Below are positions 45,067 through 53,281 of a stretch of 64,000 bases of DNA, in pieces. The position numbers were made by a program, and so were the translations under genes. Where the stretch lies: positions 1 to 64,000 of the forward strand of contig JBGSHM010000007.1 in NCBI GenBank assembly GCA_041752235.1, written 5' to 3'. The stretch's first letter is position 1; every line of letters begins with the position of its first letter. The DNA comes from SpSt-398 sp041752235. Its GTDB lineage: Bacteria; Bacteroidota; Bacteroidia; Chitinophagales; Chitinophagaceae. A model generated the notes under the pieces. It saw only the letters and a list, made by a program, of their open reading frames with translations, had not been told where the DNA came from and searched no databases.

Positions 45067-45074
45067 TTATTTTG
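45067..45074 (+). promoter_or_regulatory. Possible -7 box of pssA
   Basis: TTATTTTG (seven of eight) ends five bases before ATG 45080, in the gap after aminopeptidase P. It may give pssA its own transcript. Confidence 0.35.
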
Positions 45075-45079
45075 CCGGC

Positions 45080-45844
45080 ATGAAACAGATACCCAACTTA
45101 TTCACCCTGCTAAATCTGGTTTGTGGCTGTCTGGCCATACTCTTTACCCTTCAAACCGGACAAGCCATTGTCTATTTGCAGGAAATGGGTTTTTCGAGCG
45201 TGGAACTTCCGGAGCGGATGGCCCTTGGTGCTTTCTTTATTTTGGCAGCCGGGGTGATCGATTTCCTGGATGGTTTTCTGGCTCGGTTGATGAAAGCCAA
45301 TTCAGAAATGGGTAAGCAACTTGACTCCCTCTCCGATGTGGTCAGCTTTGGCGTGGCCCCGGGTCTGATACTTTTTCAATTACTCCGTTTGAGTTTTGCC
45401 CAGGAAACAGATGGGTTGGATGTCTCGATTCTCTGGTTAATGCCTGCTTTTCTTATTCCTGTGGCAGCAGCCTGGAGACTGGCACGGTTTAATATTGATC
45501 CGGCCCAACAGGTACGCTTCAAAGGGCTTCCAGTACCGGCAGCGGGCATCACCATTGCTGCTTTTCCGCTGATCATGCATTACCAGACCCTCGGTCTTCA
45601 AGCGCTTTTTATCAATAAATATTTGTTGTACGGCAGCATTTTACTCCTGTCCTTTTTGATGGTGAGTAAACTGCCCATGATGGCTTTAAAATTCTCCGGT
45701 TTTTCCCCGGCTGCCAACTGGCCAAAATATCTCCTGGTTGTAATAGGCATTCTGGCCGCCATTTTACTGAAGTGGTTGGCCATTCCGGTCGTACTGGTTG
45801 TGTATATCCTCTTATCTTTGTTACTCAAAAATAAAACAGCATGA
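45080..45844 (+). CDS. pssA: CDP-diacylglycerol--serine O-phosphatidyltransferase
   Basis: 254 residues. Makes phosphatidylserine, precursor of phosphatidylethanolamine. The CDP-alcohol phosphotransferase motif DG-x2-AR-x8-G-x3-D-x3-D is complete in DGFLARLMKANSEMGKQLDS plus LSD. About seven membrane segments. Its ATGA stop overlaps the purS start by four bases, giving translational coupling. Confidence 0.94.
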   Translation: MKQIPNLFTLLNLVCGCLAILFTLQTGQAIVYLQEMGFSSVELPERMALGAFFILAAGVIDFLDGFLARLMKANSEMGKQLDSLSDVVSFGVAPGLILFQLLRLSFAQETDGLDVSILWLMPAFLIPVAAAWRLARFNIDPAQQVRFKGLPVPAAGITIAAFPLIMHYQTLGLQALFINKYLLYGSILLLSFLMVSKLPMMALKFSGFSPAANWPKYLLVVIGILAAILLKWLAIPVVLVVYILLSLLLKNKTA

Positions 45845-46086
45845 CATATACAGTGCAGATCAAGGTAATGCCGCTGAAAGACCTGCTCGATCCTCAGGGA
45901 AAAGCCGTATTGGGTGGGTTGGACAATCTGGGTTTAAAAGGCGTGGAAGATGTTCGGGTAGGCAAGAATATCAGTCTGCAGATCAACGCTGACTCCAAAG
46001 AACAAGCCCAACAACTGGCCGAAGAAGCCAGCCGTAAACTCCTCGCCAATCCGGTGATGGAATATTTTGAGGTTTCAGTTCAATGA
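45841..46086 (+). CDS. purS: Phosphoribosylformylglycinamidine synthase subunit PurS
   Basis: 81 residues. Small subunit of the PurLQS complex for step 4 of purine synthesis. Typical beginnings YTVQIKVMPLKDLLDPQGKA and GLKGVEDVRVGKNISLQI, ending in LANPVMEYFEVSV. The start overlaps the pssA stop. purL and purQ are not in the window, so complex partners are encoded elsewhere. Confidence 0.9.
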   Translation: MTYTVQIKVMPLKDLLDPQGKAVLGGLDNLGLKGVEDVRVGKNISLQINADSKEQAQQLAEEASRKLLANPVMEYFEVSVQ

Positions 46087-46101
46087 ACCTAACGGGACAC
46101 T

Positions 46102-46770
46102 ATGCTGTATCTGGTTCCCACCCCCATTGGTAATTTAAAGGATATCACCCTTCGTGCCCTGGAGGTATTGAAAGAAGTGGACCTGATTCTGGCCGAAGAT
46201 ACCCGCAACACCTCACACCTGGCTCAACACTACGGGATACAGAAACCGCTGTCGCCCTATCATCAACACAATGAACATAAGGTCCTGCAGCACCTGGTGG
46301 ATCAATTGCTCGCCGGGAAGAAGATGGCCTTGGTGACCGATGCCGGTACTCCCGGAATTTCAGATCCGGCTTTCCTGCTTGTCCGGGAATGTATCCGTCA
46401 AGGGGTGAAAGTGGAATCCCTGCCTGGTGCCACAGCTTTTGTTCCCGCCCTCGTGAACAGCGGCCTACCTACAGACCGGTTTGTATTTGAAGGATTTTTA
46501 CCCCCCAAAAAAGGGCGGCAAACCCTGCTCAAAAAACTGGCCGAAGAAGAAAGGACAATGATCCTGTATGAATCACCCATGCGTTTGGTTAAGACCCTGG
46601 AGGAACTGGCCGGATATTTTGGCGAGGACCGCCCTGCTTCTGTCAGCCGCGAACTCACCAAAATGTTTGAAGAAACCGCCCGGGGCACGCTAAAATCGCT
46701 TTTTGATCACTTTTCGGCCAAACCGGTCAAAGGAGAGATCGTGCTGGTGATCGCCGGCCGGGGAAAATGA
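46102..46770 (+). CDS. rsmI: 16S rRNA (cytidine(1402)-2'-O)-methyltransferase RsmI
   Basis: 222 residues. Tetrapyrrole-methylase fold: LVPTPIGNLKDITLRAL, AEDTRNTSHLAQHY, VTDAGTPGISDPAFLL, LPGATAFVPALVNSGLPTD and FEGFLPPKKGR are all classical. Modifies C1402 in the decoding centre. It lies 15 bp after purS. Confidence 0.95.
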   Translation: MLYLVPTPIGNLKDITLRALEVLKEVDLILAEDTRNTSHLAQHYGIQKPLSPYHQHNEHKVLQHLVDQLLAGKKMALVTDAGTPGISDPAFLLVRECIRQGVKVESLPGATAFVPALVNSGLPTDRFVFEGFLPPKKGRQTLLKKLAEEERTMILYESPMRLVKTLEELAGYFGEDRPASVSRELTKMFEETARGTLKSLFDHFSAKPVKGEIVLVIAGRGK

Positions 46771-46820
46771 TAAGATTTCTTTATCAATTTTCTGTCCCAT
46801 TTTTGCCTGATAATATCCAA

Positions 46821-47276
46821 ATGAAATTTATGAAAAGAATAATTGTAGTTGGCCTGATCGCTGTTTTTGCCTTACCTGCTATGGCCCAGATCCGCGAAAT
46901 ACCCAAGATCGTAGAAGAAACCTTTGCGAATCAGTACCCCAATGCCGAGCATGTGGAATTCAAAGATTTTGTGGTCAAAGTACAGGTGGAATTTGAATGG
47001 AAAGGAGACCGGATGATGGCGACCTATACCAATAAAGGCCTTTGGAAAGGATCAGAGAAAGAATGGAGTTTTGAAAAACTGCCCACCGAAGTGAAGGATG
47101 GATTTGAAAAAAGCAAGTTTGGAGATGGCGCCTGGGAAGTGGAAGAAACGGCCATGCTCCTGCTTCCCGGTGGGTCGGAGCAATACCGGATCGAAGTACG
47201 CAAGAGTGATGTACAGAAAAAATACCTGTTCTTCAATACAACCGGAAGGCTGTTACGAACCTCTGTTACATTATAA
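46821..47276 (+). CDS. PepSY-like (DUF2874) secreted protein
   Basis: About 151 residues from ATG 46821 (ATG 46830 is an alternative). Signal peptide RIIVVGLIAVFALPAMAQ. One PepSY-like fold: PKIVEETFANQYPNAEHVEF, VKVQVEFEWKGDRMMATY, EWSFEKLPTEVKDGFEK and LPGGSEQYRIEVRKSD. Such proteins are widespread in Bacteroidota, periplasmic and unassigned. It starts 50 bp after rsmI. Confidence 0.8.
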   Translation: MKFMKRIIVVGLIAVFALPAMAQIREIPKIVEETFANQYPNAEHVEFKDFVVKVQVEFEWKGDRMMATYTNKGLWKGSEKEWSFEKLPTEVKDGFEKSKFGDGAWEVEETAMLLLPGGSEQYRIEVRKSDVQKKYLFFNTTGRLLRTSVTL

Positions 47277-47293
47277 TGTTCAATTTAATGAAT

Positions 47294-47350
47294 ACCACAG
47301 AGACACAGAGGCACAGAGAATGATTCTCTGCGCCTCTGTGTCTCTGTAGT
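47294..47350. repeat. CACAGAGACACAGAGG inverted repeat
   Basis: Arms 47294-47320 (ACCACAGAGACACAGAGGCA-CAGAGAA) and 47324-47350 agree at 25 of 27 positions, with a 3-nt loop TGA. It lies between the PepSY-like gene and the M1 peptidase gene and could act as a terminator or as an mRNA-stabilising hairpin. Confidence 0.92.
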
Positions 47351-47389
47351 TTTGATTATCTTAGCCCCCAACCTCCAAAATTGGAATAT

Positions 47390-49240
47390 ATGCGCAAGTT
47401 CTCTTTGTTATTGTTCGGTTTTTTTGTTTTTGCCCAATCGCTTGATGCGCAATCAGGCCGGTGGCAGCAGAAAGTTAAGTACAACATGGACATTGACATG
47501 AACGTGACCACCAACCAGTTCACGGGTAAACAGAAACTGGAGTATTGGAATAATTCACCGGACACACTGACACGTGTATTTTACCATCTTTATTTCAATG
47601 CCTTTCAACCGGGAAGCATGATGGATGAGCGAAGCCGTCACCAGGGAACCGTAAAACTCGGAAACCGCCCCGATTGGGATGGCCGTGTGCGGGACAGGAT
47701 ATCCAAACTGAAACCCGAAGAGATCGGGTATCAAAAGATCAATTCCCTGAAGATGAATGGTAAGCCACAGTCTTTTGAAATGAAGGAGACCATTCTTGAA
47801 GTAAAATTGGATAAACCCATTTTGCCCGGAGGCAAAGTAGTTTTTGATATGGATTTTGAAGCACAAGTGCCTTTACAGATCCGTCGCAGCGGACGCGATA
47901 ACCCGAGTACCAAAGTGCGTTATTCGATGAGCCAATGGTATCCAAAAATGTGTGAGTACGATGAGGAAGGCTGGCATCCCACGCCCTATGTGGCCCGCGA
48001 GTTCTATGGTATCTGGGGCGATTTTGATGTGCGTATCTCCATTGACAAAAACTACATTTTGGGCGGTTCTGGTTATTTACAAAATGCCAATGAGATCGGT
48101 TATGGATATGAAGATGCCGGGGTGAAAGTGGCTGCCCCCAAAGGCGAAAAATTAACCTGGCATTTCTCCGCACCCAATGTGCATGATTTTGTTTGGGCAG
48201 CCGATCCTGAATTCAAACACATGACCCGGAAAGTGAAGAATGACCTCGTCCTTCATTTGCTGTATAAAAAAGGGGCCAACAATCCCGCTACCTGGGAAAA
48301 GATCCTCGATGATGCGGAGAAGGTTTTACCATTTATTGAAAAAACTTTTGGGGAGTATCCCTACAAACAATATTCCTTTATCCATGGTGGTGATGGAGGT
48401 ATGGAATACCCCATGGCAACTTTACTGGCCTCACCGGGTGCCTGGCTTCATGAATGGATGCACAGTTGGTATCAGATGATGCTGGGGACAAACGAATCAC
48501 TCTATGCCTGGATGGATGAAGGGTTTACCAGCTATGCGGATTCAAGGGCCATGGCCTTTTTGGAGGGAGGATCGAACCCCTATCCGCAAGAGGACAGCTA
48601 CAACGGATATTATGCCCTTGTACGTTCCGGATTGGAAGAGCCGATGTCCACCCATGCCGATCATTTCAACACCAATTATGCCTATAGTTTAGCTGCCTAT
48701 TCCAAAGGGGCGGTATTTATGGAGCAATTGGGATACATCGTTGGGGCAGAAACAAGGGACCGTATACTGCTGGAGTATTATAAGCAATGGAGGTATAAAC
48801 ATCCCAACCTGAATGATTTTCTCAAGATCGCAGAAAAAGCCAGCCAGATGAAACTGGATTGGTATAAAGAATACTGGGTGTATACGACTAAAACGATCGA
48901 TTATGCGATCGATAGCCTTTGGCAGGATGGAAAGGGTACCAAGATCCGGTTGCGTCGGATTGGTGAAATGCCCATGCCGATCGATCTGCAGATCACCACC
49001 TGTGATGGCAGCTCCGAACTGCATTATGTTCCGCTCTATGATATGTTTGGTGAAAAACCGGCTGAACAAGGTGCACCTGCCCGTTCAGTTCATCCTTCCT
49101 GGAAATGGACCCACGAAACCTATGTGCTTGAGACCAATCGTAAACTCACAGATATTACCCTGATTCAGATCGACCCGACCCGAAGAATGGCAGATATTGA
49201 GTCAAAAAACAACAAACTTGAATTGAAATGGCCTGAATAG
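47390..49240 (+). CDS. M1 family metallopeptidase, exported
   Basis: About 616 residues from ATG 47390 (TTG 47381 also in frame). Signal peptide KFSLLLFGFFVFAQSLDAQ. The zinc site is H354-E-W-M-H358 with E377 in WMDEGF, and the exopeptidase-like GGMEYP at about 340 stands in for GAMEN. The N-terminal beta domain has the tetrapeptide-type QKVKYNMDIDMNVTTNQFTG. It probably trims peptides in the periplasm or outside. It is followed by a terminator. Confidence 0.9.
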   Translation: MRKFSLLLFGFFVFAQSLDAQSGRWQQKVKYNMDIDMNVTTNQFTGKQKLEYWNNSPDTLTRVFYHLYFNAFQPGSMMDERSRHQGTVKLGNRPDWDGRVRDRISKLKPEEIGYQKINSLKMNGKPQSFEMKETILEVKLDKPILPGGKVVFDMDFEAQVPLQIRRSGRDNPSTKVRYSMSQWYPKMCEYDEEGWHPTPYVAREFYGIWGDFDVRISIDKNYILGGSGYLQNANEIGYGYEDAGVKVAAPKGEKLTWHFSAPNVHDFVWAADPEFKHMTRKVKNDLVLHLLYKKGANNPATWEKILDDAEKVLPFIEKTFGEYPYKQYSFIHGGDGGMEYPMATLLASPGAWLHEWMHSWYQMMLGTNESLYAWMDEGFTSYADSRAMAFLEGGSNPYPQEDSYNGYYALVRSGLEEPMSTHADHFNTNYAYSLAAYSKGAVFMEQLGYIVGAETRDRILLEYYKQWRYKHPNLNDFLKIAEKASQMKLDWYKEYWVYTTKTIDYAIDSLWQDGKGTKIRLRRIGEMPMPIDLQITTCDGSSELHYVPLYDMFGEKPAEQGAPARSVHPSWKWTHETYVLETNRKLTDITLIQIDPTRRMADIESKNNKLELKWPE

Positions 49241-49272
49241 GTCACATAGATTTTTCGAACATATATAATGGC

Positions 49273-49304
49273 AAAACCCTCCGTAAGGAGGGTTTTGGTT
49301 TTTG
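49273..49304. terminator. Rho-independent terminator
   Basis: AAAACCCTCC, loop GTAA, GGAGGGTTTT (49273-49296) followed by GGTTTTTG. Symmetric with A and T on the two sides, so it can serve in both directions, for the M1 peptidase gene and for the response regulator gene. The rest of the 230-bp gap shows no repeat. Confidence 0.85.
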
Positions 49305-49470
49305 ATCAAGGCCCCGGAGGGGACTTTTGCTTGCCAGAGAATAAGGTTTACGATTAATAGTTTGAACAAGCTGCAATTAATATGCTGGACTAAAGGTATT
49401 TAGAGCAGACATACCCCCAAATACCACTTTAGTGGTATTTTTTGCTAAAATGAGTAAGTGTAATCACTTA

Positions 49471-50118
49471 TTAGTTGGTTTCACGCCCAAAATAGCGATT
49501 TACAGCCGCCACCCTATTATTGACATGCAATTTTTCGTAGATATGATACACATGTTTCCTTACCGTCTCCTGGCTAATGAATAATTCGGCGGCGATTTCT
49601 TTGTACATGAGTCCGCGCGATAGGAGTTCCAGGATTTCTTTTTCGCGATTGGAGAGGTCATCAATCCCTTCCTGCGATTTGGGGGCTTGTTGGTGTTGGA
49701 AGGTAAATACCACTTTTCTTGCGATCTGGCTGCTCATGGGTGCGCCACCTTCATTGAGGTCTTTGATGGCTTCAAGCATTTTTGCCGGGGCTGTTTTCTT
49801 GAGGATATATCCACTGGCGCCGGCTCTCAGGGCCTCAAAAATTTTCTCATCTTCTTCATAGACAGTACACATCATGAAATTGGTCATCGGAACACGGGGC
49901 TTTAGTTCGCGTACACAGTCGATTCCACTTTCATCACTGTTGAGATTGATATCCATGAGTACAACATTGGGCATCAGTTCGGGGATGCGTTCCAGGGCTT
50001 CACGTGGGGTGGACATGGTGCCGATACACTTGTACCCCTCCGACATGCCGATGATCTCCTCCAGTGCACAACGGAGGTCGCGGTTGTCGTCAACAATGCA
50101 AACCGTTATTTCATTCAT
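49471..50118 (-). CDS. NarL/LuxR-type response regulator
   Basis: About 215 residues from ATG 50118. REC domain: acidic pocket in VCIVDDNRDLR, phosphorylated Asp in NVVLMDINLNSDE, Thr/Ser and Lys switch residues in MMCTVYEEDE and SGYILKKTAP. C-terminal LuxR helix-turn-helix LSNREKEILELLSRGLMYKE then SQETVRKHVYHIYEKLHV. No sensor kinase lies beside it. The start is four bases after a GACCTTTG box. Confidence 0.9.
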   Translation of the reverse strand: MNEITVCIVDDNRDLRCALEEIIGMSEGYKCIGTMSTPREALERIPELMPNVVLMDINLNSDESGIDCVRELKPRVPMTNFMMCTVYEEDEKIFEALRAGASGYILKKTAPAKMLEAIKDLNEGGAPMSSQIARKVVFTFQHQQAPKSQEGIDDLSNREKEILELLSRGLMYKEIAAELFISQETVRKHVYHIYEKLHVNNRVAAVNRYFGRETN

Positions 50119-50122
50119 AGGG

Positions 50123-50153
50123 CAAAGGTCAAGATTCAACCGGGTTTCACCAA
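50123..50153 (-). promoter_or_regulatory. Promoter of the response regulator
   Basis: Minus strand TTG (50153-50151), 20 bp, GACCTTTG (50130-50123, seven of eight). The start codon is four bases downstream of the box. Confidence 0.55.
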
Positions 50154-50190
50154 TACCACTTTCCGGTATTTTTGATAGCGGGTTTTGGCG

Positions 50191-50844
50191 CTACAGAGGT
50201 ACGTAGACAACAAATTTTTCGCGGAAAAATTCCTCGGAGAAGATATCGTGGATTTCCATCAGGCGTGGTCGGGTTCCACTTTCCTGAATCTCAGCGGCCA
50301 GATCGCCACCTTTCAAACAGATCAACCCATGTTGGGAGGTAGATTCAGCCTGGGGCTTGCTCTTTTTCAATAAGGGTTTCCCCCATTTCCACAATTCACC
50401 AAGCGGAGCCACCGCCCTTGACACCACAAAATCAAATTTTCGGTTTTTGATCTCCTCCGCGCGTGTATGTTGGATAGTGACATTTTGGAGCCCGATACCT
50501 TCCGCCACGGCTTCTACCACCTTGAGTTTTTTACCGATGCTATCCACCAGGTGAAACTTTACTTCGGGGAAGAAAATTGCCAAAGGGATTCCGGGAAAAC
50601 CGCCTCCGGTTCCGATATCAATGATCGCTGTTCCAGGTTCAAATTCAAACACAGCGGCGATGGAAAGCGAATGGAGTACATGCTTTTCATACAACCCTTC
50701 AATATCCTTACGCGAAATAACATTGATCTTCTCATTCCATTCCTGGTAGAGTGGGCCCAGTTGGGTAAGTTGATCCAGTTGTTCCGGTGTAAAATCGGCG
50801 AAGTACCGGGTGATCAGTTCCAGGTTTGACGGGGTCTTTTCCAT
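50191..50844 (-). CDS. rsmG: 16S rRNA (guanine(527)-N(7))-methyltransferase RsmG
   Basis: About 217 residues from ATG 50844. SAM motif FEPGTAIIDIGTGGGFPGIP, HLVDSIGKKLKVVEAV, VVSRAVAPLGELW. N-terminal YQEWNEKINVISRKDIEGLY is typical of RsmG. Its start overlaps the end of the upstream glycosyltransferase gene by 31 bp. A CATCTTTG box precedes it. Loss of RsmG is known to give low-level streptomycin resistance in other bacteria. Confidence 0.95.
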   Translation of the reverse strand: MEKTPSNLELITRYFADFTPEQLDQLTQLGPLYQEWNEKINVISRKDIEGLYEKHVLHSLSIAAVFEFEPGTAIIDIGTGGGFPGIPLAIFFPEVKFHLVDSIGKKLKVVEAVAEGIGLQNVTIQHTRAEEIKNRKFDFVVSRAVAPLGELWKWGKPLLKKSKPQAESTSQHGLICLKGGDLAAEIQESGTRPRLMEIHDIFSEEFFREKFVVYVPL

Positions 50845-51950
50845 AATGCCGGGGCAAAGATGATATAATAAAAGAACATCCAAAGGTCAAACAACAGAAA
50901 CAGCGGGAAAAGATCTTTTTCATTCAGCCGTTTCATCGCAAAATAATACACGACACCTTGTACAAGTAGGCGGGCTCCAAAAACGATCAGGGATAATTGC
51001 CAATCATAAAAAAGGGCCGAAACCACCAGCAGCGGATAAAAAAGAAAGGAACTGAACGAATACAATCCAAGCAGGAATTTATGCAAGGGCTTGTAGTAGC
51101 GAGAGGTAGAATAGTGCCGGGTCTTCTGGTTCATCCAGGCCTTCCAGGTTTGCTTAGGATAGGAGAGGGTAAATGCTTCTTGATCGAGGACTACGGCTGT
51201 ATTTCGTTTGTTGGCTGCTTTATTGACAAAAAGGTCATCATCCCCTCCGGGTATGTGATTGATGGAAGAGAACCCTTTGTGCCGCATGAAAACATCTTTT
51301 TTATACGAAAGGTTACGGCCTACACCCATATAAGGTATACCCGCCAATGCATAGCTGAGGTATTGGATAGCTGAATGAAAGGTTTCAAAACGAATGATCT
51401 TATTGAGCAGTCCTGATTTTTTGTGGTAGGCGCCATAACTCAATACGATCTCTGTTTGCTCATCATAGGCATCCTGCATTTTTTGTACCCAATGCTCACT
51501 CGCGGGAACGCAATCGGCATCGGTCAACAGCAGCACCTCGTATTTGGATTCCTTGATCCCGATGGACAATGGGTATTTTTTACCACTGATCAATTTGGCT
51601 TCCTGGGTCAATTCCACCACATGGATGCGGTCCTTGAAAGTCTTTTTTAATTCCTGAAGTATATACTTTGAATCATCCAATGAATTGTCATTGACCACTA
51701 CGACCTGATAGGTGGAGGGGTATTGTTGGACTAAAAGTCCGGGAACATTTCGCGCGAGGTGTTCGTCCTCATCCCGGGCACAGACCACCACCGATACCGG
51801 GTGTTGCTGGTATCTTTCCCGTTGTTTACGCCGATAGAAAGACACTCTCGTAAAAAAGAAAAGGTAATAGAACAACTGGATAAATGCCACGACCGCCAGG
51901 GCGATAAAGAGAATAAGCGGCCAGTTTTGGAGTAGTTCCGGAAAATCCAT
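50814..51950 (-). CDS. Glycosyltransferase family 2, membrane-bound
   Basis: About 378 residues from ATG 51950; the frame to 52232 is the shadow of tgt. One N-terminal membrane helix (LILFIALAVVAFIQLFYYLF), a GT-A domain with VSVVVCARDEDEHLARNV, VVVVNDNSLDDSKYI, LLLTDADCVPASEHWV, GVGRNLSYKKDVFMRHKGFS and the acceptor motif KQTWKAWMNQKTRHYSTSRY (QxxRW-like), then two to three C-terminal membrane helices. Likely polysaccharide synthesis; product unknown. Confidence 0.87.
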   Translation of the reverse strand: MDFPELLQNWPLILFIALAVVAFIQLFYYLFFFTRVSFYRRKQRERYQQHPVSVVVCARDEDEHLARNVPGLLVQQYPSTYQVVVVNDNSLDDSKYILQELKKTFKDRIHVVELTQEAKLISGKKYPLSIGIKESKYEVLLLTDADCVPASEHWVQKMQDAYDEQTEIVLSYGAYHKKSGLLNKIIRFETFHSAIQYLSYALAGIPYMGVGRNLSYKKDVFMRHKGFSSINHIPGGDDDLFVNKAANKRNTAVVLDQEAFTLSYPKQTWKAWMNQKTRHYSTSRYYKPLHKFLLGLYSFSSFLFYPLLVVSALFYDWQLSLIVFGARLLVQGVVYYFAMKRLNEKDLFPLFLLFDLWMFFYYIIFAPALWKRPRQTWN

Positions 51951-52031
51951 AACTGCGAAAATAGCATGGGTGCAGCAGGGCAGCCCGGTAAATGATTTCA
52001 CAAATGTTAATAAATTATGAAGTGGAGATTG

Positions 52032-52039
52032 GATATTTG
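52032..52039 (+). promoter_or_regulatory. Possible -7 box of tgt
   Basis: GATATTTG (seven of eight) with spacer CAGTT before ATG 52045. Confidence 0.4.
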
Positions 52040-52044
52040 CAGTT

Positions 52045-53184
52045 ATGGCTGCGTTGAAATTCAGTTTAGGGGCTACCTGTAAGGATACCAAGGCCCGTTC
52101 CGGAACCGTGGTGACTGACCATGGGAGCATCCCGACTCCGATCTTTATGCCGGTGGGAACTGTAGGGAGTGTAAAGGCGGTTTCCCAACAAATGTTGCAG
52201 GAGGAGGTAAAGGCCTCGATCATCCTGGGCAATACCTATCATCTTTATTTAAGACCGGGTTTAACTCTGCTGGAACAGGCGGGCGGCTTACATCGGTTTA
52301 TGCATTGGGACCGGCCCATTTTGACCGATAGTGGCGGTTACCAGGTCTTTTCGCTTTCCGGTACCCGAAAGATCAAGGAAGAAGGTGTCACTTTTCAGAG
52401 CCATATCGACGGAAGCAAACATCTGTTTTCGCCGGAAAAGGTCATGGATATTCAGCGTTCCATCGGTGGTGATATCATCATGGCTTTTGATGAATGTCCA
52501 CCGGGAGGTAGTGACTATACCTATGCACGCACCAGCATGGAACTAACCCACCGTTGGCTTGACCGATGTGTAAAACAGTTTGCCGACACCCCGGATAAGT
52601 ATGGGTACACCCAGAACCTTTTTCCCATCGTGCAGGGTGGTACATTCAAAGACCTGCGAAAGCAGTCCTGTGAATATATTTCCGCCAAGGATGCCACCGG
52701 GAACGCGATCGGCGGATTAAGTGTGGGCGAACCCGAACCGGTGATGTACGAGATCTGCGAATGGTGTTGTGATCACCTGCCAACCGACAAACCGCGTTAC
52801 CTGATGGGCGTGGGAACCCCCTGGAATATCCTGGAATGTATCGGTATGGGAGTGGATATGTTTGACTGTGTGATGCCCACCCGAAACGGCCGAAATGCGA
52901 TGCTCTTTACCTCCAATGGCGTGATCAATATTGATAACAAGAAATGGGAATTCGACCTGTCACCCATTGATGAAGGAATCGGTTGTGCCTTTAGCGAATA
53001 TTATTCAAAAGCCTATCTCCGTCATTTGATTAAGTCAAAAGAAATATTGGGGTTGACCATTGCCAGCGTACACAACCTTGCCTTTTATTTGTGGCTGGTT
53101 GCCGAGGCCCGCAAACAAATCGAGCAAGGCAGCTTTGCGGTATGGAAAAAAGAAATGGTGGAGCGAGTGAAGCGAAGACTTTAA
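52045..53184 (+). CDS. tgt: tRNA-guanine(34) transglycosylase
   Basis: 379 residues. Replaces G34 by preQ1 in queuosine tRNAs. Catalytic Asp95 lies in LTDSGGYQVFSLS; the nucleophile Asp is in FDCVMPTRNGRNAMLF at about 272; PIVQGGTF and GGLSVGEP form the base pocket. The C-terminal zinc motif CxCxxC...H is replaced: PIDEGIGCAFSEYYSKAYLR keeps only one Cys of three, as in other Bacteroidota Tgt. Divergent from the glycosyltransferase gene. Confidence 0.95.
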   Translation: MAALKFSLGATCKDTKARSGTVVTDHGSIPTPIFMPVGTVGSVKAVSQQMLQEEVKASIILGNTYHLYLRPGLTLLEQAGGLHRFMHWDRPILTDSGGYQVFSLSGTRKIKEEGVTFQSHIDGSKHLFSPEKVMDIQRSIGGDIIMAFDECPPGGSDYTYARTSMELTHRWLDRCVKQFADTPDKYGYTQNLFPIVQGGTFKDLRKQSCEYISAKDATGNAIGGLSVGEPEPVMYEICEWCCDHLPTDKPRYLMGVGTPWNILECIGMGVDMFDCVMPTRNGRNAMLFTSNGVINIDNKKWEFDLSPIDEGIGCAFSEYYSKAYLRHLIKSKEILGLTIASVHNLAFYLWLVAEARKQIEQGSFAVWKKEMVERVKRRL

Positions 53185-53281
53185 AATAAGGAATAAGAAA
53201 CGGAAAATAAGGAATAAGGAAGGGAGGGACATTATTCTCCTACTTCCTTATTCCTTATTTTCCGTTTCTTATTCCTTATTT
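53184..53281. repeat. Perfect 39-bp inverted repeat (GGAATAAG units) at convergent 3' ends
   Basis: Arms 53184-53222 and 53243-53281 are exact reverse complements (AAATAAGGAATAAGAAACGG and onward) around a 20-nt loop. The left arm starts on the tgt stop and the right arm contains the last codons (NKE and TAA) of the TonB-dependent receptor gene. Confidence 0.95.

Noticed and set aside
49471..50118. Two-component system
   Set aside because: Only the response regulator is present; no histidine kinase in the neighbourhood.
51951..52232. N-terminal extension of the membrane glycosyltransferase
   Set aside because: It lies within the start of tgt on the opposite strand and has no family similarity; ATG 51950 precedes the membrane helix.
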